The notes beneath the pieces are model-generated. The model was given only the letters and a program-made list of their open reading frames with translations, was not told the origin of the DNA and did not search any database. A stretch of 64,000 nucleotides of DNA, from the NCBI RefSeq assembly GCF_008014695.1, contig NZ_VOXE01000002.1, positions 62,001 through 126,000 of the forward strand, read 5' to 3'. This stretch comes from Chryseobacterium sp. GTDB lineage: Bacteria > Bacteroidota > Bacteroidia > Flavobacteriales > Weeksellaceae. This document shows positions 25,758-35,123 of the stretch, piece by piece (within the stretch, counting starts at the first letter, position 1; the number at the start of each line of letters is the position of its first letter). The position numbers were made by a program, and so were the translations under genes.

Positions 25758-27446
25758 TCAACTCAGCAGCAGGATGAGCAGACTGGCCATAAAAATCCTG
25801 AATATCGTCACCAAAGGATAAACCTGTGCATAACTTTGAATGGGAACATCGGAATCCAGATAATTAGTACTGAACGCCAAAGCAGCAGGATCAGTATAAC
25901 TTCCGCTCATGATGCCGGCCAGCTGCAGAAAATTGATCTTCATAAAAAACCGGCCGATAATGACCATCAATATCAGCGGGATAAAGGTAATCGCTGATCC
26001 GTACAGCAGCCATGTCCAGCCGTTGAATTTTATAAAATTCTCATAAAATCCGTCACCGGCATGAATTCCGACTGCTGCGAAAAACAGACAGATTCCAAGA
26101 TCTTTCATGAAATAAGTCGCTCCAGTGTTGATGTAGGAATGGATAAATGAAATTCCGCCATATCTTGAAATCAGCAGCGCCACAATTAAAGGACCGGCCG
26201 CAAAGCCAAGTTTCAACGGAATAGGCAGTCCGGGAATCATTAACGGAACTGATCCTACGATAATCCCGATCAGAAGCCCACCAAACAGCGAAAGAAAATC
26301 AGGTTCCATCAATTTTTTTTCTTGATTTCCGATGATTTTTTCTGCTTCCGCGATGCCCTCTTGGGAACCGATTACTCGAAGGATATCACCGTAAAAAAGT
26401 TCAAGGCTTGGTCGCGCCATCATTTCTTTTCCGGCACGGAAAACCCTTGTCACTTTCAGGTCATACGTATTGTACAGATCCAATTCGGAAAGTTTTTTAT
26501 GTACTGCAGACGGTTTTGTCACAAAAATGTTTTTGGTTCTGATGTCTGATTCTGATTCAATGAACAAATCGGTGGAAGGACGTCCAACAGAGGAAATAAA
26601 ATGATCCAGTTCTTTTTCCGTTCCCACGAGCATCAAAACGTCTCTTTCTTCCAGACGTGTATCTAAAGTGGGCGAGGCCACGGCTTCGCTGCCGCTGTGT
26701 TTGATTCTCGAAACCAAAATATTGGCGCCCACTTCTTTGATGCTGTGCTGAAGGGTTTTCCCGAAAAATGCAGGGTTCGTAACACGCATTTTTTTGTGGA
26801 TCAAAGGAATCTCGGTTTTTGTTTTGAGCATACGGAACTTCCGCATTTCAGTTTCCGGATGTATTTTCAGTAAAATCTTCGATAAAATAACAGTTCCGAT
26901 AATACCGAAGACACCGAGCGGATAAGTAATCGCATATCCAATGGCGGGATCGGCGAATGTTTTGCCCGGGAATTGGATCTTTAGTTCTTCGATCGTATTT
27001 TTCGCAGCTCCCAAACCCGGAGTGTTTGTGACGGCGCCGCTCATCATTCCGACTAAATTTTCAATCTGAATTCCGGTGATTTTAAAAAGAATAAAAGTGA
27101 TGATTCCACCAAGTAAAACACAGGAAACTGCGAGGATATTGAATTTCAGACCTTCGTTTTTAAAAGAGGAAAAAAAAGAAGGACCTACCTGAAGACCAAT
27201 TCCGTACACGAAAAGAATTAATCCGAAGTCCCGTATAAAGTCCAGAATTCCGGCTTCAATACGATAACCCAATTGACCCAGAAGCAATCCTGTAAACATG
27301 ACGGCAGAAACCCCAAAAGATACTTTTCCGAATTTCAGTCTTCCCAAAAAAATGCCCATTCCAATCGCAAGCATAATGGAAATTAAAGATTGGGTGACAT
27401 TTGGATTTTCTAAGGGGAAGAGTAACGTTTCCAGCCAGTCCAGCAT
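25758..27446 (-). CDS. AspT/YidE/YbjL-type transporter with RCK_C domains
   Basis: A 562-residue protein with two membrane blocks (about 1-185 and 385-562), each of the AspT/YidE/YbjL duplication type (SGAVTNTPGLGAA in the first, MSGSYTDPAALAF in the second). They flank two cytoplasmic RCK_C (TrkA-C) domains at about 205-370 (LVGTEKELDHFI, LRVIGSQEGIAEAE). The fold suits an aspartate:alanine-exchanger-type secondary transporter regulated through its RCK domains. The substrate cannot be read from sequence. It stands alone between yajC and aspS. Confidence 0.85.
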   Translation of the reverse strand: MLDWLETLLFPLENPNVTQSLISIMLAIGMGIFLGRLKFGKVSFGVSAVMFTGLLLGQLGYRIEAGILDFIRDFGLILFVYGIGLQVGPSFFSSFKNEGLKFNILAVSCVLLGGIITFILFKITGIQIENLVGMMSGAVTNTPGLGAAKNTIEELKIQFPGKTFADPAIGYAITYPLGVFGIIGTVILSKILLKIHPETEMRKFRMLKTKTEIPLIHKKMRVTNPAFFGKTLQHSIKEVGANILVSRIKHSGSEAVASPTLDTRLEERDVLMLVGTEKELDHFISSVGRPSTDLFIESESDIRTKNIFVTKPSAVHKKLSELDLYNTYDLKVTRVFRAGKEMMARPSLELFYGDILRVIGSQEGIAEAEKIIGNQEKKLMEPDFLSLFGGLLIGIIVGSVPLMIPGLPIPLKLGFAAGPLIVALLISRYGGISFIHSYINTGATYFMKDLGICLFFAAVGIHAGDGFYENFIKFNGWTWLLYGSAITFIPLILMVIIGRFFMKINFLQLAGIMSGSYTDPAALAFSTNYLDSDVPIQSYAQVYPLVTIFRIFMASLLILLLS

Positions 27447-27571
27447 TTTTATTTTTTTAACTACGTAAAGTTACTGCTTTGAGAGAGGATCGCTTTTAAA
27501 TATGAAGTGAAATTTATCAATAAAGGAAAAAAATGCTCGTGGAAAATGTACCTGTATTCAGTTATTGAGAC

Positions 27572-27595
27572 AAAAAAAGGGAAGTACAACTTCCC
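27572..27595 (-). terminator. Rho-independent terminator of aspS
   Basis: On the minus strand GGGAAGT / ACTTCCC with a 3-nt loop is followed by TTTTTTT, just downstream of the aspS stop. Confidence 0.8.
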
Positions 27596-27602
27596 ATAAA
27601 AT

Positions 27603-29357
27603 TTATTCTTTAGTTTCCAGCTTTAAGTAAAGCTCATCCAGCTGTTCATCTGCAATTTTTGAAGGTGCATCAATCATCACATCTCTGCCTGAATTGTTTT
27701 TCGGGAAAGCGATATAATCCCTGATGACTTCATTTCCGTCTAAAATTGCCACCAAACGGTCGAATCCGAAAGCCAGACCAGCGTGCGGCGGCGCTCCGAA
27801 TTTAAACGCGTTCATAAGGAAGCCGAACTGCGCGTCGGCATCTTCTTTCGTGAATCCAAGCAGATCAAACATTCTGGACTGTAAATCTTTGTCGAAAATC
27901 CTTACCGAACCGCCGCCGATTTCGTTTCCGTTCAGAACCAAATCGTAAGCGTTGGCTCTTGCTTTTCCGGGATCAGTCTGCAGCAAATGAATATCTTCAG
28001 GTTTTGGTGAAGTAAAAGGGTGGTGCATTGCATGATAACGCCCTGTTTCTTCGTCCCATTCCAAAAGCGGAAAATCAATGACCCAAAGCGGTGCGAATTC
28101 TTTTGGATTTCTTAAACCCAAACGGTTCCCAAGTTCCATTCTTAATGCGGAAAGCTGGGTTCTTACCTTATTTTCGTTTCCGGACATTAAGAAAATCAGA
28201 TCGCCTTCTTTTGCGCCGAATTTTGCTGTTATTTTCTTTAAATCTTCCTCGTTGTAGAATTTATTTACCGAAGAAGTAACAATTCCGTCATTTTGGAATT
28301 TAATCCAGATCATACCGGAAGCGCCGATTTGAGGGCGTTTTACCCAATCAATCAGTTCGTCGATCTGTTTTCTCGTGTAATCTGCACAACCTTCTACATT
28401 AATTCCGACCACGAGTTCTGCATCATCAAAAATCTTGAAATCTTTTCCTTTTACCAGGTCATTCACTTCCACGAACTCCATCCCGAATCTGATGTCCGGT
28501 TTGTCGTTTCCATAGGTTTTCATGGCTTCATCAAAAGTCATTCTCGGGAATTTTCCGAATTCGTTTCCGGTAATGTCTTTCAGTAAAGTTGCCGTCATTC
28601 CTTCAAAGATTTCCAGAACATCTTCCTGCTCTACGAAAGCCATTTCGCAGTCGATCTGGGTAAATTCCGGCTGTCTGTCGGCTCTCAGATCTTCATCCCT
28701 GAAACATTTTACAATCTGGAAGTAGCGGTCCATTCCGCCAATCATCAATAACTGTTTAAAAGTTTGCGGCGATTGCGGCAATGCATAAAATTGCCCCGGA
28801 TTCATGCGGCTCGGCACAACGAAGTCTCGTGCACCTTCGGGAGTTGATTTGATGAGAACAGGCGTTTCCACTTCGATGAAATTTTTGTCCGACAGATAAT
28901 TTCTGACTTTCTGCGCCATTTTATGTCGGAAAATCAGTTTGTCTTTCACCGGATTTCTGCGGATATCGAGGTAGCGGTATTTCATACGGAGTTCCTCACC
29001 ACCGTCGGTTTCGTCTTCAATTGTGAAGGGCGGAAGCTGAGATTCGTTTAATATCTTTAAGTTTTCCACCAGAATTTCAATGTCACCGGTTGGAATTTTC
29101 GGGTTTTTGCTCACTCTTTCGATGACTTTCCCTTCGATTTGAATGACAAATTCGCGTCCGAGTTTTTTGGCGTTTTCCAAAAGTTCGGCAGATGAACGGT
29201 CAGCATCAAAAACGAGCTGGGTAATTCCATAACGGTCGCGCAGATCGATCCATATCATAAATCCTTTGTCGCGGATGGTCTGAACCCAGCCGGAAAGGAT
29301 AACATTTTCATTAAGATTGGTCAGAGAAAGTTCTCCGTTGGTGTGCGTGCGGAACAT
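27603..29357 (-). CDS. aspS: Aspartate--tRNA ligase
   Basis: A 584-residue class II synthetase of the bacterial type. It has an N-terminal OB-fold anticodon-binding domain (about 1-105, [22 protein letters not shown]), motif 2 [16 protein letters not shown], a GAD insertion domain (about 290-400) and motif 3 [10 protein letters not shown] near the C terminus. It charges tRNA-Asp. No asparagine-specific features are seen. The leader from the -7 box to ATG is about 45 bp. Confidence 0.96.
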   Translation of the reverse strand: MFRTHTNGELSLTNLNENVILSGWVQTIRDKGFMIWIDLRDRYGITQLVFDADRSSAELLENAKKLGREFVIQIEGKVIERVSKNPKIPTGDIEILVENLKILNESQLPPFTIEDETDGGEELRMKYRYLDIRRNPVKDKLIFRHKMAQKVRNYLSDKNFIEVETPVLIKSTPEGARDFVVPSRMNPGQFYALPQSPQTFKQLLMIGGMDRYFQIVKCFRDEDLRADRQPEFTQIDCEMAFVEQEDVLEIFEGMTATLLKDITGNEFGKFPRMTFDEAMKTYGNDKPDIRFGMEFVEVNDLVKGKDFKIFDDAELVVGINVEGCADYTRKQIDELIDWVKRPQIGASGMIWIKFQNDGIVTSSVNKFYNEEDLKKITAKFGAKEGDLIFLMSGNENKVRTQLSALRMELGNRLGLRNPKEFAPLWVIDFPLLEWDEETGRYHAMHHPFTSPKPEDIHLLQTDPGKARANAYDLVLNGNEIGGGSVRIFDKDLQSRMFDLLGFTKEDADAQFGFLMNAFKFGAPPHAGLAFGFDRLVAILDGNEVIRDYIAFPKNNSGRDVMIDAPSKIADEQLDELYLKLETKE

Positions 29358-29404
29358 CGTAAGAATGGATTTTGGGATGATTGTTCTTGAAAATTTTATA
29401 GTTG

Positions 29405-29412
29405 CAAAGATA
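29405..29412 (-). promoter_or_regulatory. -7 box of aspS
   Basis: Minus-strand TATCTTTG matches TAnnTTTG, 47 bp before the aspS ATG. Confidence 0.5.
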
Positions 29413-29469
29413 GGATTTTTGGATGAAATGAGGCAGTTGATCGCGAAGTTTCAGCCTGCGGATGAGTAA

Positions 29470-29676
29470 TTAATCCGGCCGGTATTCGATTAATTCTCCT
29501 GGCTGACAGTCTAATGCTTTACAGATAGCTTCGAGCGTCGAAAGTTTAATAGCCTTAGCTTTTCCTGTTTTTAAAATAGAAAGATTGGCTTGCGTAATTC
29601 CAATTTTTTCGGCGAGTTCCTGGCTTTGCATTTTGCGTTTAGCAAGCATTACGTCGACGTTGATTATGATGGCCAT
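29470..29676 (-). CDS. Small XRE-type helix-turn-helix regulator
   Basis: 68 residues forming one Cro/C1-type helix-turn-helix (SQELAEKIGITQANLSILKTGKAKAIKLSTLEAICKALDCQPGELIEY). It resembles the YozG/YdaS-like short XRE regulators. It starts 1 bp after the stop of the DUF2975 membrane protein, so the two are cotranscribed. The same pairing of a DUF2975 membrane protein and a 60-75 residue XRE protein occurs widely (YoaS-YozG in Bacillus), which suggests a membrane sensor or partner for the regulator. The target is unknown. Confidence 0.85.
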   Translation of the reverse strand: MAIIINVDVMLAKRKMQSQELAEKIGITQANLSILKTGKAKAIKLSTLEAICKALDCQPGELIEYRPD

Positions 29677-29677
29677 A

Positions 29678-30253
29678 TTAGATTGTTAAGTCATTTTCAG
29701 ATTGAAGTTGATAACCTTTTTTGAAGAAGTCATAGGCAAACAAACAGATCATACCGATAAGTACGAAAGGAAATGCGGTAAAAATAACCTTTAAAGTTTT
29801 TGTCTCATAAATGAAATTCCAGAATATAAAGTAAACCGTTGCAACAGAAAAGTTCGTCCACACAAAAACCTTGAGCCATATCAGAATGGAATTGCTGAAA
29901 ATGGGAACTTTACTTAAATTATCAAATATACGATACAACGTATAAAAATAGAATGTTAGTGCACCAAAACCCAATCCGTTCATCAGGAATGTTTCCCAAG
30001 AGAATTCTCCGAACATAAAATTTTGGTCAGTGAATGGATAGTTTATTTGGAATGAATTCAGAGAGTTCAAACCAAAAGCATTAACTCCTAAAGTTATGCT
30101 ATTCCCAAAAATTTCACTATTGCTGGACAATTTATACGAGGCAATCCCGTAGCCAATGAAAAAATAGAACAGATGAAATGCAAAGAAAAGAAAACATACA
30201 AAAAATGCCCATTTTACGAGCGTTGCAACAGATTTTTTACCAGTGATGTTCAT
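29678..30253 (-). CDS. DUF2975 domain-containing membrane protein
   Basis: A 191-residue protein with four hydrophobic segments (about 12-35, 85-105, 122-145 and 155-175). The pattern fits DUF2975: a first membrane helix, an extracytoplasmic loop, then LYRIFDNLSKVPIFSNSILIWLKVFVWTNF. It sits upstream of the XRE regulator with a 1-bp gap. In such pairs the membrane protein may hold or sense for the regulator, but this is inference. It is AT-rich like other small accessory genes. Confidence 0.7.
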   Translation of the reverse strand: MNITGKKSVATLVKWAFFVCFLFFAFHLFYFFIGYGIASYKLSSNSEIFGNSITLGVNAFGLNSLNSFQINYPFTDQNFMFGEFSWETFLMNGLGFGALTFYFYTLYRIFDNLSKVPIFSNSILIWLKVFVWTNFSVATVYFIFWNFIYETKTLKVIFTAFPFVLIGMICLFAYDFFKKGYQLQSENDLTI

Positions 30254-30423
30254 AATTAGTTATTAAAGTTATTGTGAATATATAATTAATTATTGTAAAA
30301 CAATAAAAAATCGCGATTAATTTATTATTTTTTTCAGAATTTAATCATGCAACAGATGGAAGGACTTAAAAAAGAAGTTTAAAATTTTATGAATTTTTAC
30401 GATCCGCCTTTGTGTTTTTTCTT

Positions 30424-30431
30424 TAACTTTG
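30424..30431 (+). promoter_or_regulatory. -7 box of the bTHX gene
   Basis: TAACTTTG matches TAnnTTTG, 32 bp before the ATG. Confidence 0.5.
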
Positions 30432-30463
30432 GGTACATCAATAACTAAAAAACATTATTAATT

Positions 30464-30709
30464 ATGGGAAAAGGTGACAAAAAATCAAAACGCGGAAAAA
30501 TCAATGCAGGAAGCTATGGTAAAACAAGACCACGCAAATCAACATCGGTAAAAAATATTCCTGTAACCGTTTTGGATGAGGAAGAAAAAAAAGCCCCTAA
30601 AACCAAAGTGAGAAAAGAAGTAGGATACCCAACTGACAAATCAGAAAATGCTGAAGTAGCTGCTGAACCGAAACCCAAAACCCCAAGAAAGAAAAAAACC
30701 GAAGAATAA
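30464..30709 (+). CDS. 30S ribosomal protein THX (bTHX), extended form
   Basis: 81 residues. The first 25 (MGKGDKKSKRGKINAGSYGK and on) match the short basic THX peptide, which inserts at the top of the 30S head. The remaining residues form a charged, lysine- and glutamate-rich tail not found in the 26-residue Thermus protein. Extended THX forms are known in Bacteroidetes. It has its own promoter, and its stop codon lies within the terminator stem. Confidence 0.85.
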   Translation: MGKGDKKSKRGKINAGSYGKTRPRKSTSVKNIPVTVLDEEEKKAPKTKVRKEVGYPTDKSENAEVAAEPKPKTPRKKKTEE

Positions 30710-30722
30710 TCTTCGGTTTTTT
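30693..30722 (+). terminator. Rho-independent terminator of the bTHX gene
   Basis: AAAAAACCGAAGA / TCTTCGGTTTTTT stem with a 4-nt loop; it overlaps the last codons and stop codon. Confidence 0.8.
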
Positions 30723-30740
30723 ATTTTTTCAGAGGAAATG

Positions 30741-31403
30741 TTATTTTCTGCCTCCCAAAATGCTTCCAAGAAGGCCACCTAAACCGTCTTGCTTTTCAGA
30801 AGAAGTTTCTCTGCCGAGGACGCCTCCCAAAATATCGTTTAATGGATTTCCGGATGACTGCTGTGAGCCACCGCCCAAAACCTGTCCCAGAATATCATTG
30901 ATGGGATTTGAAGGTTCAGCCTGCGCCTGATTTTGCGCACCGCCTAAAATTCCGCCTAAGAGATCGCCCAGTCCGCCGCCGGAATTTACGCCGCTTGCCT
31001 GTTTTTCTTTTCCGATGAATCCCATAATCAGTGGTGCAAGCATTGCCAAAACCGGTCCTATTTTATCCATGGAAATTCCGGTGTTCTGGGAAAGTTGGTT
31101 TTCAACCTGCCCTTTTTGTCCTCCAAAAATGTGATCCAGAATCGAACCTCCTTCCTGCTGTCTGGTTTCGGCCTGTGACGGATCGTTCAGAATACTTCCG
31201 TCATGATCTTTTTCAAGTGCATTATTCAGCGCATCAGCTTCGTTGGGGTTTTCCTGAGATTTTTTTCTCAGATAGGAAATCACCAACGGTGCAGCAACAG
31301 CAAGCAAGGCAATAATCTGGTTTTTAGAGATTCCGAATTTATTTTCAGCCTTTTCAGCGACCTGGTTTCCGGCACTGCCGGTAATTAAATCAATTAAATT
31401 CAT
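30741..31403 (-). CDS. DUF937 domain-containing protein
   Basis: A 220-residue protein. The DUF937 part comprises two similar modules of the type ...KFGISKNQIIALLAVAAPLVISYLRKK (about 20-48) and NTGISMDKIGPVLAMLAPLIMGFIGK (about 105-131). The C-terminal third (about 140-220) is a low-complexity Gly-rich stretch with repeated LGGLLGxILGG and NDILGxVLGG units. No signal peptide is present. The function of DUF937 proteins is unknown. It is monocistronic. Confidence 0.8.
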   Translation of the reverse strand: MNLIDLITGSAGNQVAEKAENKFGISKNQIIALLAVAAPLVISYLRKKSQENPNEADALNNALEKDHDGSILNDPSQAETRQQEGGSILDHIFGGQKGQVENQLSQNTGISMDKIGPVLAMLAPLIMGFIGKEKQASGVNSGGGLGDLLGGILGGAQNQAQAEPSNPINDILGQVLGGGSQQSSGNPLNDILGGVLGRETSSEKQDGLGGLLGSILGGRK

Positions 31404-31478
31404 GGTTGTTCTTTAATGTTAAGAGTTGAACTCACCTTCATCAAAAAACATTCCGCAAAATTGCGGTTGGATGGAAGA

Positions 31479-31988
31479 TTAATTCTTAAAAATCGGAACA
31501 TTCGAACAGGCCTCACCAAACATCAGTGATTTGGCTATTGGTTTAAGCTGCTCAACAAGCTCGATGTAAGCGTTTTCAGGTATATTTTCGTCGGAACAGC
31601 CTTTCACCAAAATTCTTTTACCGGTCATGTCGGTAAAATCATAGGTTTGAATGGCATTGTGCATGAGCAGGACTTCCAAATCCTCACGGTTGCCAAAAAC
31701 AACTTTGGACGCTGAATCGGTGATTTTTGCGGTGAGAAGAAAATAGGCCCAAAGCGGCACAATTGCATCGGCGGAATTGTAAATATAAACGTAACAGTCT
31801 CTGTAGTTTTCGCCGTTAAGTGCTGCGACTTTTTCCCGAAAATCTTTTTCCTTTAAAATCAGTCCTTCAAAAAGAAAATCCTTCAAATCAATTCCAATTC
31901 GTTTCCCTTTTGGGACGAGCGCGGAAATATCAAGATTCACCAGACCGCTGTCTGCAACCTTATTCTTTATTTCAAAATCTTCTGACAT
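31479..31988 (-). CDS. DUF2480 family protein
   Basis: A 169-residue cytoplasmic protein of the Bacteroidetes-specific DUF2480 family. Recognisable stretches are NLDISALVPKGKRIGIDLKDFLFEGLILKEKDFRE and the C-terminal GKRILVKGCSDENIPENAYIELVEQLKPIAKSLMFGEACSNVPIF. Conserved cysteines near the C terminus are present, and the family is of unknown function. It is divergent from lpxB; the two -7 boxes nearly touch. Confidence 0.8.
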   Translation of the reverse strand: MSEDFEIKNKVADSGLVNLDISALVPKGKRIGIDLKDFLFEGLILKEKDFREKVAALNGENYRDCYVYIYNSADAIVPLWAYFLLTAKITDSASKVVFGNREDLEVLLMHNAIQTYDFTDMTGKRILVKGCSDENIPENAYIELVEQLKPIAKSLMFGEACSNVPIFKN

Positions 31989-31998
31989 TTTTTATCTT

Positions 31999-32006
31999 TA
32001 TCTTTG
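31999..32006 (+). promoter_or_regulatory. -7 box of lpxB
   Basis: TATCTTTG matches TAnnTTTG, 24 bp before the GTG start of lpxB. Confidence 0.6.
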
Positions 32007-32007
32007 G

Positions 32008-32015
32008 CAAAATTA
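32008..32015 (-). promoter_or_regulatory. -7 box of the DUF2480 gene
   Basis: Minus-strand TAATTTTG matches TAnnTTTG, 19 bp before the DUF2480 ATG; only 1 bp separates it from the lpxB -7 box on the other strand. Confidence 0.5.
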
Positions 32016-32030
32016 CAATTTTATTACGAA

Positions 32031-33134
32031 GTGAAATACTATATCATTGCAGGAGAAGCTTCAGGAGATCTGCATGCATCCAATTTAATGAAATCGATTC
32101 TGAAAAAAGATCCTGAAGCCGAATTCCGGTTCTGGGGTGGTGATTTAATGACAGAAGTGGCTGGATTTTCTCCGGTAAAGCACTACAAAGATCTGGCCTT
32201 TATGGGATTTCTGGAAGTGGCAAAAAACATCGGAACGATTTTTAAAAATATCAGATTCTGCAAAGAAGATATCCGAAGTTATAAACCCGATGTGTTGGTT
32301 TTGGTAGATTATCCAGGATTCAATTTAAGGATAGCCCAATTTGCTAAAAATCTCGGAATTAAAGTAGTTTACTATATTTCGCCCCAACTTTGGGCCTGGA
32401 AGGAAGGAAGGGTTGAAAAAATAAAGAATTTTGTGGATGAAATGCTCGTCATCCTGCCTTTCGAAAAAGAATTCTATCAAAAACATGGAGTGGATGCCCA
32501 TTTTGTCGGTCACCCTCTTTTAGATGCAGTCTCGGATCTAAAACCGATCGATATTGAACAGTTTAAATCGGAAAACGGACTGAACGAAAAGGAAATAATC
32601 GCTCTTTTGCCCGGTTCCCGTGAACAGGAAGTGACCAAGATGCTGGAACTTATGCTTTCCGTTCGTCCGCAGTTTCAGGATTATCAGTTCGTGATTGCCG
32701 GTGCTCCCGGCTTGCCGAAAGAATTTTACGAAAAATTTGTTGATGAAAACGTTCATTTTATTTCGAACAGAACATATGATTTACTGCGGTCTTCCAAAGC
32801 AGCACTCGTCACTTCTGGCACTGCTACTTTAGAAACGGCTCTGCTGAACATTCCTGAAGTGGTGTGTTACCGAAGCAGTAGAATTTCTTATGAAATCGGA
32901 AAGCGCGTCGTTAGAAACATCAAATACATTTCTCTTGTGAATTTAATCATGGATCGGGAAATTGTAACCGAACTGATTCAAAAAGATCTGAAAACTGAGA
33001 ATTTGGTTAGAGAACTGAAACTGATATTAACTGGAGAGCCGCGTCAAAAAATGCTTAATGAATTCGACTTACTGCGTAAAAAACTCGGTGGGAAAGGCGC
33101 GAGCGATCATGCTGCTGAAATTATTGTCCGGTAA
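32031..33134 (+). CDS. lpxB: Lipid-A-disaccharide synthase
   Basis: About 367 residues of the LpxB (GT19) family: KYYIIAGEASGDLHASNLM at the N terminus, YYISPQLWAWKEGRVEKIK, FVGHPLLDA, LLPGSREQEV and SGTATLETALLNIPEVVCY. It joins UDP-2,3-diacylglucosamine and lipid X to make the lipid A disaccharide. The start is a GTG at 32031. The upstream TTG at 32004 is inside the promoter -7 box, and the region between them is not LpxB-like. Together with WaaA (9744) it shows lipid A-KDO synthesis. Confidence 0.95.
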   Translation: MKYYIIAGEASGDLHASNLMKSILKKDPEAEFRFWGGDLMTEVAGFSPVKHYKDLAFMGFLEVAKNIGTIFKNIRFCKEDIRSYKPDVLVLVDYPGFNLRIAQFAKNLGIKVVYYISPQLWAWKEGRVEKIKNFVDEMLVILPFEKEFYQKHGVDAHFVGHPLLDAVSDLKPIDIEQFKSENGLNEKEIIALLPGSREQEVTKMLELMLSVRPQFQDYQFVIAGAPGLPKEFYEKFVDENVHFISNRTYDLLRSSKAALVTSGTATLETALLNIPEVVCYRSSRISYEIGKRVVRNIKYISLVNLIMDREIVTELIQKDLKTENLVRELKLILTGEPRQKMLNEFDLLRKKLGGKGASDHAAEIIVR

Positions 33135-33193
33135 AATATTTAAGGTCAACGTATTAGATAAAAATATATTACTTTTATAGTAAATATTTTTTC

Positions 33194-34993
33194 TTGTATA
33201 AACAGCCATTACTTATTCTGTGCGTTTGTTTTATTCTGGGAATTTTCTTTCAGGAAAAATTTATTTTGACTGAAAAATACATTGTTTTTATTCTCATTTT
33301 CAGTTTTCTGACGCTATTCCTCTTGTTATCAGGGAATTTTTATGTACAGAAATTCAAGTTCTGTTTTCTTGGATCTTTCTTCTTTTCACTCGGACTTTTT
33401 GCCCATTTTTTAAGGAACCAACCGCCTCGACTGCCTCAATTCAACACCAAAGAAAGCATTGTCTTTAAAATGCAGAGAAAACTCAATTCCAACGAGAAAA
33501 ACCGGCGGTATGAGGTTGCAATTGTAGACTGCGAAAACTACAGAGACAAAACCTTTTTCCCGATTAATTCGGTACTTTCCGTTCCCAGATCAGAACCGGA
33601 ACTAGACTTTCAGCATTATTATAAAGCGGAAGCTTATGTCAACCGCGTTCAGCCGCCTGCATATGATTTCAACTTTGATTATCAGAAATATTTAGCCAGA
33701 AGAAACATCTATTTTCAGAGTTATCTTCCCAACTCTTATCGTGCTGCATTTAGAAATGACCTGAGTCTTTCGGAAAAAATCCGTCAGAAAAGGCTGGAAA
33801 CCTTACATAAAATTGATTCTTCACAGCTTTCGCCCAAAACGAAAGAATTTACGAAAGGAATTATCCTGGCCGACCGGACGGAGATGGATGAACAGACGGT
33901 GCAGGATTTCAGCAAATCAGGTCTGGTGCATATTCTGGCAATTTCCGGCTCGCATATGGCGATTATTTTCTGGCTCATTCTCCTCTTTTTGAAACCGGTT
34001 TTCCCAACAAAATTTCGCCATTTCCAGATCATTATCGCTTTGTTTTTAATCTGGGCTTTTGCTGTTTTTATTGATTACGGAAGTTCTGTAGTCCGCTCCT
34101 GCATTATGATTTCGGTGTATTACATTTATGTTTTGCTTCAGCGGAAACCCGATTTGCCCCATGCCATGGCTTTATCGGCATTTATCATTTTAATTTTAGA
34201 CAGCAACCAGCTTTTTGAGGTCGGTTTTCAGTTGAGTTATGCGGCTGTTTTCGGGATTTTATGGCTGAATCGGCCCATTTTGAAGTACCTTCCGAAACCG
34301 AAAAACAATTTTCAGAATTTTCTGGTGAATGTCCCGTCAATCAGTTTGGCGGCACAGATTGCCACTTTTCCGATCGTAATTTTTTATTTCCATCAGTATT
34401 CATTCATTTCACTTCCGGCAAATCTGGTGGTGATTCCGTTTTCAGAAATCATCATTATTTTTTCTTTGCTGATGACCGTTTTGCTGGCTATTTCGCTGCA
34501 GTTTTCGGGACTGAACTTTATTTATGAATCTTTTGTGAATGGTTTGCTGATGGTAATTCACTTTTTCGGAAATACAGAAGCCGCTTTTATTAAAAACATT
34601 CCGATGAGCCTTCCGGAAGCTGCGGTCTTATTTGTGGGAGTCTATTTTTTAAGATTTCTGATTTTAAAGTTCAGTATGAAGGCTATTTTTCGTTTTCTGG
34701 CAATCGTTCTGCTTTATTTCATGCTGAAGACCGCCTTAGGGCTGTATTATGACCGGAACAATGAGATTTTAATTCATGAATATTTTAACCAGACCATTGT
34801 TTCTGTAAAAGAACGGAAGAAGGTCATTTTCTGGGTAAAGGAGAATGCTGATCTCAATAAAATCAGAAAATTTGTAATTGACCCTTATTTGACTTCGAGG
34901 CGGACAGATGATTATGAGATCAAATTTCTGCGTAAAGAGGCAAAGGCGATAGAAATCAACGGAAAACTTTATCCGCTGAAGTATAGGAGATGA
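33194..34993 (+). CDS. ComEC/Rec2 family competence protein
   Basis: A 599-residue membrane protein. Two or three hydrophobic helices lead into a DUF4131-type soluble domain (about 55-190). The Competence domain (about 210-500) contains GIILADRTEMDEQTVQDFSKSGLVHILAISGSHMAIIFWL and FQLSYAAVFGILWL. ComEC forms the inner-membrane channel for single-stranded DNA uptake in natural transformation. The C-terminal metallo-beta-lactamase domain of longer ComEC proteins is absent, as in many flavobacteria. No ATG fits; a TTG at 33194 is the only plausible start. Confidence 0.85.
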   Translation: MYKQPLLILCVCFILGIFFQEKFILTEKYIVFILIFSFLTLFLLLSGNFYVQKFKFCFLGSFFFSLGLFAHFLRNQPPRLPQFNTKESIVFKMQRKLNSNEKNRRYEVAIVDCENYRDKTFFPINSVLSVPRSEPELDFQHYYKAEAYVNRVQPPAYDFNFDYQKYLARRNIYFQSYLPNSYRAAFRNDLSLSEKIRQKRLETLHKIDSSQLSPKTKEFTKGIILADRTEMDEQTVQDFSKSGLVHILAISGSHMAIIFWLILLFLKPVFPTKFRHFQIIIALFLIWAFAVFIDYGSSVVRSCIMISVYYIYVLLQRKPDLPHAMALSAFIILILDSNQLFEVGFQLSYAAVFGILWLNRPILKYLPKPKNNFQNFLVNVPSISLAAQIATFPIVIFYFHQYSFISLPANLVVIPFSEIIIIFSLLMTVLLAISLQFSGLNFIYESFVNGLLMVIHFFGNTEAAFIKNIPMSLPEAAVLFVGVYFLRFLILKFSMKAIFRFLAIVLLYFMLKTALGLYYDRNNEILIHEYFNQTIVSVKERKKVIFWVKENADLNKIRKFVIDPYLTSRRTDDYEIKFLRKEAKAIEINGKLYPLKYRR

Positions 34994-35089
34994 ATCCGAT
35001 CGTAGTTATCACTCTTTTCGTCTTATTTAGAAATGTTACAAACTGTAAATTTCTGACTTTTCTCACCTTCAATTACCTTAACAATTTTT

Positions 35090-35097
35090 TAACTTTG
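35090..35097 (+). promoter_or_regulatory. -7 box of the sdhCAB operon
   Basis: TAACTTTG matches TAnnTTTG, 26 bp before the sdhC ATG. Confidence 0.5.
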
Positions 35098-35123
35098 TGA
35101 AAATTTCAATTTAAACAATAATT

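Noticed and set aside
32004-32030. Upstream TTG start for lpxB
   Set aside because: The TTG is part of the lpxB -7 box, and LpxB homologues begin at the GTG-coded KYYIIAGEASGD region.
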